From DTU052 sp050951725 (lineage in GTDB: Bacteria > Bacillota > Syntrophomonadia > Syntrophomonadales > DTU052), in contig JBMNJO010000011.1 in the NCBI GenBank assembly GCA_050951725.1, positions 1-64,000 on the forward strand: a stretch of 64,000 nucleotides of DNA. Direction: 5' to 3'. Made by a program: the position numbers and the translations under genes. The notes under the pieces are model-generated. The model made no database searches and was not told the DNA's origin. It worked only from the letters and a program-made list of their open reading frames with translations. Positions 33,934 through 42,154 of the stretch are shown one piece after another. Positions within the stretch are counted from its first letter, which is position 1. Every line of letters begins with the position of its first letter.

Positions 33934-35385
33934 ATGACTGCTGGCAAATATGAAGCGGTAATAGGCCTGGAAGTTCATGTTGAATTGAAAACCAATACCA
34001 AAGCCTTTTGCAGCTGTGGTCTCTCTTTTGGGGCTATGCCCAATAGCCATGTATGTCCTGGCTGTTTAGGCATGCCCGGCACGATGCCGGTCCTCAACCG
34101 GGGATTGGTGGAGTATGCCATAAAAACCGGGCTGGCCTTGAACTGCAAGATAGCAGATTATTGCAGGTTTGACCGCAAACACTATTTTTATCCGGATATA
34201 CCGACCAACTTTCAGATATCTCAACTTGATTTTCCCATTGCCAGCGCCGGCAGCCTGGAAATAGAAACTGAGGGTGTCAAGAAGACTATCGGCATAAACC
34301 GGGTTCACATGGAAGAGGATGCAGGAAAATTGGTTCATCAAGGTAACATAATGACCACTCCCTATTCCCTGGTTGACTTGAACCGGGCCGGGACCCCTCT
34401 GCTGGAGATCGTTTCCGAACCTGACATTCGGTCTCCCCAGGAAGCGCGCATGTACATGGAAAAACTCCGTTCGATTCTCCTGTTTCTAGGGGTTTCAGAC
34501 TGCAAGATGGAAGAGGGCTCACTACGCTGCGATGCCAACATATCGATCCGTCCCCGGGGACAGGAAAAGCTGGGGACCAGGGCCGAGATCAAGAACCTGA
34601 ATTCCTTCCGGGCCCTGGAGCGGGCCGCAGAATATGAAATAAAGCGTCAGATTGAGGTCGTGGAGGAAGGCGGACAGTTAATTCAAGAGACCCGGACCTG
34701 GGATGAGGACCGGCAGGTCACCTTAAGTATGCGTACCAAGGAACAGGCAGAGGACTACCGCTATTTCCCGGATCCCGACTTGGCACCTATTTTTATTGAT
34801 CGGGACTGGGTGGAAAGAGAGCGTCAGGCCCTCCCGGAACTTCCGGATCAAGCCCGTGAGCGGCTGATCAAGACTTACAATTTGCCGCCCTATGATGCCA
34901 ATCTGCTCACTATGTCCAAAGATGTCCTGGATTTCTTTGATGCCTGTGTTGCCGAATACAATGAACCAAAAGCCGTGGCAAACTGGGTAATGGGTGAGCT
35001 GGCTAGACTGCTGAACCAGAACAATATGGAAATCAAGGATGCCAGAATAACACCTTTATCCCTGGCGCAACTGCTGAAGCTTCTTGCGCAGGGAACCATA
35101 AGCGGGAAAATCGCCAAGGTGGTTTTTGAAGAGATGTTTACAACCGGTAATTCACCAGACAAGATTGTAAAAGACCGGGGGTTAGTACAGATTTCTGATG
35201 AATCGGCCCTAAAAGCAATAGTTGAAGAGGTCATTACCGGGAATCCAAAGGTGGTGGAAGACTTCAGGAATGGTAAGGGCAAAGCCCTCGGCTTCCTGGT
35301 AGGACAGGTGATGAAGATCAGCAAGGGCAAAGCCAACCCGGAAGTAGTCAACCGACTCCTTAAGGAGGAGTTGTCTCGCCGATAA
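33934..35385 (+). CDS. gatB: Asp/Glu-tRNA amidotransferase subunit B
   Basis: A 483-residue kinase-like subunit. The N-terminus IGLEVHVELKT is the family mark, and CPGCLGMPGTMPVLN and RFDRKHYFYPDIPTNFQISQ are typical of the cradle domain. The C-terminal YqeY-like tail ends GQVMKISKGKANPEVVNRLL. It starts three nt after gatA. The set supplies Gln-tRNA and/or Asn-tRNA by transamidation. Confidence 0.96.
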   Translation: MTAGKYEAVIGLEVHVELKTNTKAFCSCGLSFGAMPNSHVCPGCLGMPGTMPVLNRGLVEYAIKTGLALNCKIADYCRFDRKHYFYPDIPTNFQISQLDFPIASAGSLEIETEGVKKTIGINRVHMEEDAGKLVHQGNIMTTPYSLVDLNRAGTPLLEIVSEPDIRSPQEARMYMEKLRSILLFLGVSDCKMEEGSLRCDANISIRPRGQEKLGTRAEIKNLNSFRALERAAEYEIKRQIEVVEEGGQLIQETRTWDEDRQVTLSMRTKEQAEDYRYFPDPDLAPIFIDRDWVERERQALPELPDQARERLIKTYNLPPYDANLLTMSKDVLDFFDACVAEYNEPKAVANWVMGELARLLNQNNMEIKDARITPLSLAQLLKLLAQGTISGKIAKVVFEEMFTTGNSPDKIVKDRGLVQISDESALKAIVEEVITGNPKVVEDFRNGKGKALGFLVGQVMKISKGKANPEVVNRLLKEELSRR

Positions 35386-35524
35386 TCCTTTTTCGTCCCA
35401 ATCCGGGATTTGTCAGCTGGGTTGACGGAGCGATAAAACCGGGAGACGGTTCCGGATTTGGGAGGCCTCATTTCGCATCAAGCCAGGTCGGTAATAACTG
35501 CACCTGTGCTAATGTATGAATAAA

Positions 35525-35533
35525 TGCTATAAT
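35525..35533 (+). promoter_or_regulatory. Extended -10 promoter before the citrate/2-oxoglutarate genes
   Basis: TGCTATAAT at 35525-35533 is a consensus -10 with extended TG, about 128 nt before the synthase start. The leader between 35540 and 35650 is AT-rich without an evident riboswitch or terminator. Confidence 0.5.
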
Positions 35534-35660
35534 TCAAAAATCAGTTATTGAAACCTCTCGGCGAATGTGTCCATGAATGGTGCAATTAACCAGTTTTGTT
35601 TCTTTAACATACTCTATACAAATAATCTCAAACTCTGTTAAGCAGGAAGGAGTGAATAGA

Positions 35661-36833
35661 TTGCCAAATGCTCTATTCGGTAAAGAATGGTTTTTGGAAG
35701 AGGGGGCCAAGGTCAATATAGTTGATACTACTTTGCGTGATGGGGAACAGACCGCCGGGGTAGTATTTTCAAATGAAGAAAAAATCAGAATCGCCAGGTA
35801 CCTCGATGAGCTGGGGGTAGACCAGATCGAGGCCGGTATTCCGGTGATGGGCGGCGATGAGAAGAAATGTATCCGCGAGATTGCGGAAATGGGTCTCAAA
35901 GCCAGCATCATGGCGTGGAACCGGGCGGTAATCAATGACATCAAACAATCAATCGAGTGCGGTGTTGATGCAGTAGCAATTTCCATCTCGACTTCAGACA
36001 TTCACATAGAATACAAGCTGCAGACAACCCGGGAGGATGTCCTTAAGCGCATGGCGGATGCGGTCAAGTTTGCCAAGGACCAGGGATTGTATGTATCCGT
36101 CAACGGTGAGGATGCTTCCCGTTCCAACATGGATTTTCTGGTGGAGTTTGCGCTGATAGCCAAGCACTGCGGGGCCGACCGTCTGCGGTTCTGCGATACA
36201 GTGGGAATTCTTGATCCTTTAACTACCTTCCGTAAAATCAGTACCCTGGTTAATGCGGTGGGACTGGATATTGAGATGCATACCCACAATGACTTTGGTC
36301 TGGCAACCGCCAACTCTCTGGCCGGGGTATACGCCGGTGCGAAGTATGTGGGCGTGACGGTAAACGGTCTGGGAGAAAGGGCCGGGAATGCCTCCCTGCA
36401 AGAGGTGGTAATGGGATTAAAGCACCTTATGGGACTGGATCTCAATTTCAGAACCGAGATGTTCCGTGAAGTGGCTGAATACGTGGCTCATGCTTCGGGC
36501 AGGACCTTGTCTCCGGCGCACCCGATTGTGGGGACCAATATTTTCGCCCACGAATCCGGGATCCACGGGGACGGTGTTCTGAAAAACCCCCTGAACTATG
36601 AAGCTTTTTCACCGCAGGAGGTGGGACTGGAGCGCCAGATAGTTATTGGCAAGCATTCGGGAACCAATGCATTAAAGGCCAAGTTTATCGAGTATGAGAT
36701 TAACCTAAGTAATGAGCAGGCTCAAGATTTGCTGGCCTTGGTCAGGGCGGCCGCCATTGATCTGAAAAGGCCTTTATTTGATAAAGAACTCGCAGCACTG
36801 TACGAGAATTATATGAAGGGGAGAGGGAAGTAA
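35661..36833 (+). CDS. Homocitrate/Re-citrate synthase-like enzyme (NifV/LeuA family)
   Basis: A 390-residue DRE-TIM metallolyase that condenses acetyl-CoA with a 2-oxo acid. DTTLRDGEQTAGV (about residues 20-32) carries the Arg/Asp active site and HTHNDFGLATANS (about 202-214) the metal-binding His pair. HESGIHGDGV follows near residue 298. The leucine regulatory domain of LeuA is absent. Because a LeuCD-type isomerase and isocitrate dehydrogenase follow directly, the likely substrate is oxaloacetate, i.e. an Re-citrate synthase as in Clostridium kluyveri, though homocitrate synthase cannot be excluded. TTG 35661 is 8 nt after GGAAGGAG. Confidence 0.8.
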   Translation: MPNALFGKEWFLEEGAKVNIVDTTLRDGEQTAGVVFSNEEKIRIARYLDELGVDQIEAGIPVMGGDEKKCIREIAEMGLKASIMAWNRAVINDIKQSIECGVDAVAISISTSDIHIEYKLQTTREDVLKRMADAVKFAKDQGLYVSVNGEDASRSNMDFLVEFALIAKHCGADRLRFCDTVGILDPLTTFRKISTLVNAVGLDIEMHTHNDFGLATANSLAGVYAGAKYVGVTVNGLGERAGNASLQEVVMGLKHLMGLDLNFRTEMFREVAEYVAHASGRTLSPAHPIVGTNIFAHESGIHGDGVLKNPLNYEAFSPQEVGLERQIVIGKHSGTNALKAKFIEYEINLSNEQAQDLLALVRAAAIDLKRPLFDKELAALYENYMKGRGK

Positions 36834-36834
36834 A

Positions 36835-38091
36835 TTGGGCAAGACAATAGCCGAAAAAATACTGTCGTTGAAATCCGGCACTGATGCCAAAGCCAATGAT
36901 ATAGTCGTAGCTGATCTGGATTTTGTAATGGGGCAGGACGGAACCTCACCCCTGGCCATTCAGGCTTTCGAAGAAATGGGAGGCCGTCAGACATTTGATC
37001 CTGCACGGGTAGCTATGGTGATCGACCACAGTTCCCCCAGCCCGTTGGAAGGGGTTTCCGCCCTCCACAAAAAGATGCGGGATTTTGCAGAACGGTATCA
37101 GGTCAAGCTCTATGACATCGGGGAAGGGGTCTGTCACCAGCTGGTTCCGGAAAGGGGCCATGTAGCCCCCGGCTCACTGGTTATCGGAGCTGACAGCCAT
37201 ACCTGCACCTATGGGGCGATAAATGCGTTTTCCACCGGAGTTGGTTCCACCGACCTGGCAGCGGGGATCATCTCCGGAAAACTGTGGTTCAAGGTTCCCG
37301 AGACCTTCAAATTCGTGCTTAATGGTCAACTGCCGCCCGGGGTCTTTTCCAAGGACCTCATCCTCTATCTTATCGGAGATGTAACCGCGGATGGAGCCAC
37401 CTACCTGGCGGCTGAATATGTGGGCGAGGCCATCAGGGCCCTGTCGGTGGAGGCCCGGTTTACGATAAGCAATATGGCAATTGAGATGGGTGCCAAGGTA
37501 GGATTGATGGAAGCTGACGAAAAGACCGAAGCCTGGGTCAAAGAACACTCAACACTGCCATATGCACCTGTGACCGCCGATCCTGATGCAGTATATGCCA
37601 AGGTGAAGGAGTATGATGTAAGCAACCTGGAGCCGCAGGTAGCCAAGCCTCATACCGTTGATAATGTTTCGCCTATAGGAGAGGTGGCCGGGACGCCGGT
37701 TCAGCAGTGTGTAATCGGTACCTGTACCAACGGCCGGTTGGAAGACCTGCGCATCGCGGCCAGCATCCTGAAGGGGAGAAAGGTTCATCCCCAGACCAGG
37801 TTAATAGTGGCACCATCCTCCCGGCAGGTGTTCCTGGATGCCATTAAGGAGGGAATCATCACCACCCTGGTGGAAGCAGGAGCAGCAATGGTGACTCCGG
37901 GCTGCGGTCCCTGTGTGGGAACTCACAACGGGGTACCCTCAGACGGCGAGAACGTGATTGCAACCTCCAACCGCAACTTTAAAGGACGAATGGGTAATAA
38001 TAAGGCGTTCATATATCTGGGCTCACCGGCTACGGTAGCTGCTTCGGCAATAGCCGGACAAATCAGCGACCCCCGAGAATATTTAAGGTAG
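36835..38091 (+). CDS. Aconitase/homoaconitase/IPM isomerase-type large subunit
   Basis: A 418-residue large subunit of the LeuC/AcnX-type hydro-lyase with a 4Fe-4S cluster. Cluster cysteines lie in VIGTCTNGR (about residues 298-306) and GCGPCVGTHNG (about 359-369). The length matches the short archaeal/anaerobe LeuC-HacA branch rather than the 465-residue enterobacterial LeuC or 900-residue aconitase. Placed between a citrate/homocitrate-type synthase and isocitrate dehydrogenase, it probably isomerises citrate to isocitrate. TTG 36835 starts one nt after the previous stop. Confidence 0.82.
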   Translation: MGKTIAEKILSLKSGTDAKANDIVVADLDFVMGQDGTSPLAIQAFEEMGGRQTFDPARVAMVIDHSSPSPLEGVSALHKKMRDFAERYQVKLYDIGEGVCHQLVPERGHVAPGSLVIGADSHTCTYGAINAFSTGVGSTDLAAGIISGKLWFKVPETFKFVLNGQLPPGVFSKDLILYLIGDVTADGATYLAAEYVGEAIRALSVEARFTISNMAIEMGAKVGLMEADEKTEAWVKEHSTLPYAPVTADPDAVYAKVKEYDVSNLEPQVAKPHTVDNVSPIGEVAGTPVQQCVIGTCTNGRLEDLRIAASILKGRKVHPQTRLIVAPSSRQVFLDAIKEGIITTLVEAGAAMVTPGCGPCVGTHNGVPSDGENVIATSNRNFKGRMGNNKAFIYLGSPATVAASAIAGQISDPREYLR

Positions 38092-38103
38092 GTGGATTTA
38101 TTC

Positions 38104-38604
38104 ATGAATTTCAAGGGCAAAACTCATAAATTCGGCGACGATGTGAACACGGATTATATTATCTCGGGGCGTCACAAGTTTAAGACCCTGGACATGAAAG
38201 AACTGGCCAAACATGTCATGGAGGATCTTGATCCCGAGTTTTATTCGAAGATCAATAAAGGTGACTTTATTGTGGCGGGGAAGAATTTTGGCTGCGGTTC
38301 CTCCCGGGAGCAGGCGCCACTGGCCATAATCAACGCTGATATCAGTGCCGTAATCGCCAAGTCCTTCGCCCGGATCTTCTATCGCAATGCCATCAATACC
38401 GGCCTGCCACTGTTGGAGTGCGACACGGATCTGATTAATCCGGGAGATGAGCTGGAGGTTGATCTCAGTCAGGGGAATATCCGCAACCTCACCCAGGGTG
38501 TCGATATCGAGGTAACCCCGCTCCCCAGAGTGATGTTGAAGATACTGTCCGAAGGTGGACTGGTAGAACACTTTAAGAAAAACGGGACATTTAACCTGGA
38601 TTAA
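38104..38604 (+). CDS. Aconitase/homoaconitase/IPM isomerase-type small subunit
   Basis: A 166-residue swivel-domain partner of the large subunit. HKFGDDVNTDYIISGRHKF at the N-terminus and GKNFGCGSSREQAPLAI (about residues 61-77) match the LeuD/HacB family. Substrate-choosing loop residues lie in the YIISGRHKF segment, where IPM isomerases and homoaconitases differ. ATG 38104 is taken over GTG 38092, since the family begins with MKFKGK-like sequence. Confidence 0.85.
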   Translation: MNFKGKTHKFGDDVNTDYIISGRHKFKTLDMKELAKHVMEDLDPEFYSKINKGDFIVAGKNFGCGSSREQAPLAIINADISAVIAKSFARIFYRNAINTGLPLLECDTDLINPGDELEVDLSQGNIRNLTQGVDIEVTPLPRVMLKILSEGGLVEHFKKNGTFNLD

Positions 38605-38667
38605 ACCGGGATAAGGAAGCAGGGGGTACTCCCCTGCTTCAACATAATAAGCAGGAGGATCGTAATC

Positions 38668-39948
38668 TTGGCAACGACAACACATACCGAGCAGAGAATA
38701 ACGATTGAAAATGGCAAGTTGATTGTGCCGGACCAGCCGGTAATTCCTTTCATCGAGGGCGATGGCACTGGCCCGGATATATGGGCAGCGGCCTCGCGGG
38801 TATTGGAGGCGGCTGTGGACAAGGCTTACCAGGGCAAAAAATCAATTGTCTGGAAAGAGGTACTGGCTGGAGAAAAGGCTTTTAAACAAACCGGTCAGTG
38901 GCTGCCTCCCGAGACCCTGGATACTATCCGTCATTACCTGGTAGCCATTAAGGGACCGCTCACCACACCAGTGGGTGGCGGTATCCGTTCACTGAATGTG
39001 GCTTTGCGGCAGGAACTGGATCTGTATGCCTGTGTTCGCCCGGTTCGTTACTTTGAAGGGGTTCCATCCCCGGTTAAACGGCCGCAGGACACGGATATGA
39101 TAATCTTTCGGGAGAACACCGAAGACATCTATGCCGGAATCGAATACCCGCAGGGTTCGGATGAGGTCAGTAAGCTCATGACCTTCCTTTTGGAAGAGAT
39201 GAAGGTTAGGAAGATCCGGTTTCCGGAAACATCCGGTCTTGGCATCAAACCGGTTTCCGAAGAGGGCTCCAAGCGGCTGGTGCGAGCTGCCATTCGCAAC
39301 GCCATTGCGGAAGGGCGCAAGAGTGTAACCCTGGTTCATAAAGGAAACATAATGAAGTACACTGAAGGGGCTTTCAAGCAATGGGGTTACGAGGTGGCGG
39401 AACAGGAGTTTGGCGATAAGGTGTTTACCTGGAACCAGTACGACCGCATCAAGGAAGAGAAGGGCGAAGCCGCCGCCGACGAGGCTCAGGCAAAGGCCGG
39501 GGCTGAAGGCCGGATCATAATCAAGGATGCCATCGCTGACATCTTCCTGCAGCAGATCCTGACCAGACCCCGGGAGTTTGCGGTGGTGGCTACCCTGAAC
39601 CTAAACGGGGACTATATCTCGGATGCCCTGGCGGCTCAGGTGGGAGGCATCGGTATAGCGCCGGGTGCCAACATAAACTACGACACCGGGCACGCCATAT
39701 TTGAAGCCACCCATGGTACCGCTCCCAAGTATGCCGGACTGGACAAGGTGAACCCGTCATCAGTTATACTTTCCGGTGAAATGATGCTCCGTTACCTGGG
39801 ATGGACTGAAGCGGCGGCCCTGATAATCAAATCATTGGAGAAAACCATCGCCAGCAAGGTTGTAACTTATGATTTTGCCCGGCTGATGGAAGAAGCCACC
39901 GAAGTCAAGTGCTCACAGTTTGCTGATGAGCTGATTCGGAATATGTAA
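38668..39948 (+). CDS. icd: NADP-type isocitrate dehydrogenase
   Basis: A 426-residue beta-decarboxylating dehydrogenase giving 2-oxoglutarate and CO2. PFIEGDGTGPDIW opens the fold. The substrate loop GGGIRSLNVALRQELDLYAC carries the serine regulated in E. coli and the Arg residues. Catalytic segments are ENTEDIYAGIEY, KGNIMKYTEGAF and NGDYISDALAAQVGGIG. The NADP-type loop is HGTAPKYAGLDKVNPSSVI. TTG 38668 follows AGGAGG. A GGGGAC palindrome follows the stop and may act as a message end. Confidence 0.93.
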   Translation: MATTTHTEQRITIENGKLIVPDQPVIPFIEGDGTGPDIWAAASRVLEAAVDKAYQGKKSIVWKEVLAGEKAFKQTGQWLPPETLDTIRHYLVAIKGPLTTPVGGGIRSLNVALRQELDLYACVRPVRYFEGVPSPVKRPQDTDMIIFRENTEDIYAGIEYPQGSDEVSKLMTFLLEEMKVRKIRFPETSGLGIKPVSEEGSKRLVRAAIRNAIAEGRKSVTLVHKGNIMKYTEGAFKQWGYEVAEQEFGDKVFTWNQYDRIKEEKGEAAADEAQAKAGAEGRIIIKDAIADIFLQQILTRPREFAVVATLNLNGDYISDALAAQVGGIGIAPGANINYDTGHAIFEATHGTAPKYAGLDKVNPSSVILSGEMMLRYLGWTEAAALIIKSLEKTIASKVVTYDFARLMEEATEVKCSQFADELIRNM

Positions 39949-39953
39949 GAATT

Positions 39954-39994
39954 GGTGGGACAGGGGGACACTGAAGCTGTCCCCCTGTCCCACC
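39954..39994. repeat. GGGGAC-type palindrome after icd
   Basis: GGTGGGACAGGGGGACA (39954-39970) pairs perfectly with TGTCCCCCTGTCCCACC (39978-39994) across a 7-nt loop CTGAAGC. No T-run. It belongs to the GGGGAC palindromes scattered in the window. Confidence 0.85.
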
Positions 39995-40148
39995 CAAACC
40001 ATCCCATCCTATCCCTCCAAGACTTAACCAGCCTGATTCATCCAGAATTTCCACACATCACCTGTCAAAAAAGTATGATTTTGTGATTAAAGTTGGGGAG
40101 TCCAGAAAAGAATAAACATGAGTAATATCTGCACAAGGAGGTGGGTAG

Positions 40149-40469
40149 GTGTCCAGGGTAGAGATGAACGGGGGTATCACCGCCGAACCCTATCCCGCCG
40201 GAGTAGGCGATCAGGTCAATATACGTTATACCGGTCTTCTGGCACAGTCAGGAGCGGATAAGGTTTTTATGCACGTTGGCTATGGCGATAAGTGGGAAGA
40301 CAGGAATGACTATGAGATGAGACACACTGACCAGGGTTGGGAGGCCCAGATAAGGGTTCATCGTGGCGGACAGTTGAATTTCTGTTTCAAAGACCGGGCG
40401 GACAACTGGGACAATAACAAGGGCTTCAACTGGACTTACCAGATCGACTCCAAACGGTTCAGGCAATAA
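40149..40469 (+). CDS. Stand-alone CBM25-like starch/glycogen-binding protein
   Basis: A 106-residue protein that is nearly all one carbohydrate-binding module of the family 25 type. Typical features are the aromatic and NW-rich end FKDRADNWDNNKGFNWTY and HVGYGDKWEDRNDYEM. There is no signal peptide and no catalytic domain, so it probably binds alpha-glucan inside the cell. GTG 40149 follows AAGGAGGTGG. It forms a pair with the next gene and precedes glycogen-type enzymes. Confidence 0.8.
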   Translation: MSRVEMNGGITAEPYPAGVGDQVNIRYTGLLAQSGADKVFMHVGYGDKWEDRNDYEMRHTDQGWEAQIRVHRGGQLNFCFKDRADNWDNNKGFNWTYQIDSKRFRQ

Positions 40470-40488
40470 CAACAAAGGAGGTATAAAC

Positions 40489-40812
40489 TTGGCCAGAGCA
40501 GAGATCGAGGGCGGAGTGATAGCAACCCCGGTTCCAATCACTGCCGGCGGCTCGGTACACATTATTTACAGCGGCCTTTTGTCGGAAAGCGGAGCAGACC
40601 GTGTTTATTTGCACACAGGTTACGGCCCCAGCTATAAATGGGACATGCTGCACGACTATGAAATGACCCCAAGTAAGTGGGGCTGGGAAGCGGTTATCGA
40701 TATAAAGGGTGATGACAGGTTTAATTTCTGTTTTCACGACAGTGCCAATAACTGGGACAATAACAACGGCCGTAATTGGAGCTACGAGGTTCATAACGGG
40801 CGCCTCCCTTAA
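40489..40812 (+). CDS. Second stand-alone CBM25-like protein
   Basis: A 107-residue paralogue of the preceding gene, aligned over the full length: GGVIATPVPITAGGSVHIIY, HTGYGPSYKWDMLHDYEM, and the end CFHDSANNWDNNNGRNW. It likewise has no signal peptide. TTG 40489 is 7 nt after AAAGGAGG. Two single-module proteins side by side could give a multivalent glucan-binding surface. A strong terminator follows, so the pair forms its own operon. Confidence 0.8.
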   Translation: MARAEIEGGVIATPVPITAGGSVHIIYSGLLSESGADRVYLHTGYGPSYKWDMLHDYEMTPSKWGWEAVIDIKGDDRFNFCFHDSANNWDNNNGRNWSYEVHNGRLP

Positions 40813-40845
40813 GGAAACAGGCCGATCTAATCATAATTTGGCATT

Positions 40846-40875
40846 AAAAAGCTCATTCTAATGAATGAGCTTTTT
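40846..40875. terminator. Bidirectional-type terminator after the CBM25 pair
   Basis: AAAAAGCTCATTC (40846-40858) pairs perfectly with GAATGAGCTTTTT (40863-40875) over a TAAT loop, giving an A-run before and a T-run after the stem. Confidence 0.9.
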
Positions 40876-40894
40876 ATGTTACGGGAGGAATGCT

Positions 40895-42154
40895 ATGAGA
40901 GTCGCCATGCTTACCTGGGAGTACCCCCCCCGCATAGTGGGGGGCCTGGCAATGCACGTCTACGATTTATCCACCACCCTGGCCCGCGGTGGCATGGATG
41001 TGACGGTGATTACCGTCAACGATCAGGGGGTAGCCGAGAGGGAAGAACTGGACGGGGTTAAAGTTCTGCGGGTATACCCGTACGACCTGCCCTCCAGAGA
41101 TATAGTCAACTGGGCGGTGCAGCTCAATGTGGCTATGCTGGAAAAAGCTATCCAGGCAATCAACCGCGAGGGGCCGTTTCATATCATTCATGCCCACGAC
41201 TGGTTAGTGGCACATGCTGGCCGGGCATTAAAGCACTCGTATCAGATTCCCTTGATCGCTACCATTCATGCCACTGAGTACGGCCGCAACAATGGGCTTC
41301 ATAACGATGTTCAACGCGACATAAGCAACATCGAATGGTGGTTGACCTATGAGGCCTGGAAAGTGATCTGCTGTTCCAGATATATGGTTGGTGAATTAAG
41401 CCGGGTCTTTAATCTGCCCCGGGACAAGGTGGTTCATATCCCCAACGGGGTTCATGCGGCACGGATCAGAGACCGGCAGGTCCCGGCTGATTTCAAGAAC
41501 CGGTTTGCCCTGCCGTACGAGAAGATCATCTATTACGTGGGTCGTCTGGTGCGGGAAAAGGGAGTCCAAGTGTTGATTGATGCGGCCTTTAAGATACTGT
41601 CTTATGAGCCGGATGCCAAGTTTGTCATCGCGGGTACTGGACCGTATGAGAATTACCTGCGAAACAAAGCCCGGGACATGGGTTTGGGTGACAAGATGCT
41701 GTTTACCGGTTACATCAGCGATGATGACCGCGATATGCTCTACCTGGCAGCCGATGTTGCTGTCTTCCCCAGCCTCTACGAGCCTTTCGGCATAGTGGCT
41801 CTTGAATCGATGGCGGCGGGTACGCCGGTCGTAGTTTCCGACAGCGGCGGCCTGGCAGAGATTGTGGAACATGAGGTGGATGGACTGCATGCTATAACCG
41901 GATCTGCCAATTCACTGGCCGATCAGCTGCTGAGGGTATTGAAGAACGATATACTGGCCAAGAAACTCCGCGAAAACGCACTGCGGAAGGTTAAAACCCT
42001 GTATGACTGGCGGGTTATAGCCGACAGGACCATTGAGGTCTATGAGACGGTAACCCGGGAAAACACTGCCGGGCAGCGGGCCGCCGGCAGAATGCCCTGG
42101 ACACCGCCACGAGCCAAAAGGGCAGGCCAGCGGAGTAAGGGGGTGTTGAGTTGA
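40895..42154 (+). CDS. GT4-family glycosyltransferase (starch/glycogen synthase-like)
   Basis: A 419-residue GT-B enzyme. The N-terminus MLTWEYPPRIVGGLAMHVYD is the glycine-rich acceptor loop, and the nucleotide-sugar site is SLYEPFGIVALESMAAGTP (E-x7-E motif). The middle HIIHAHDWLVAHAGRALK is shared with archaeal-type glycogen synthases. Donor may be ADP- or UDP-glucose. The last 30 residues are basic and disordered-looking. ATG 40895 follows GGGAGGA; earlier in-frame codons fall in the terminator hairpin. It overlaps the next gene. Confidence 0.85.
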   Translation: MRVAMLTWEYPPRIVGGLAMHVYDLSTTLARGGMDVTVITVNDQGVAEREELDGVKVLRVYPYDLPSRDIVNWAVQLNVAMLEKAIQAINREGPFHIIHAHDWLVAHAGRALKHSYQIPLIATIHATEYGRNNGLHNDVQRDISNIEWWLTYEAWKVICCSRYMVGELSRVFNLPRDKVVHIPNGVHAARIRDRQVPADFKNRFALPYEKIIYYVGRLVREKGVQVLIDAAFKILSYEPDAKFVIAGTGPYENYLRNKARDMGLGDKMLFTGYISDDDRDMLYLAADVAVFPSLYEPFGIVALESMAAGTPVVVSDSGGLAEIVEHEVDGLHAITGSANSLADQLLRVLKNDILAKKLRENALRKVKTLYDWRVIADRTIEVYETVTRENTAGQRAAGRMPWTPPRAKRAGQRSKGVLS

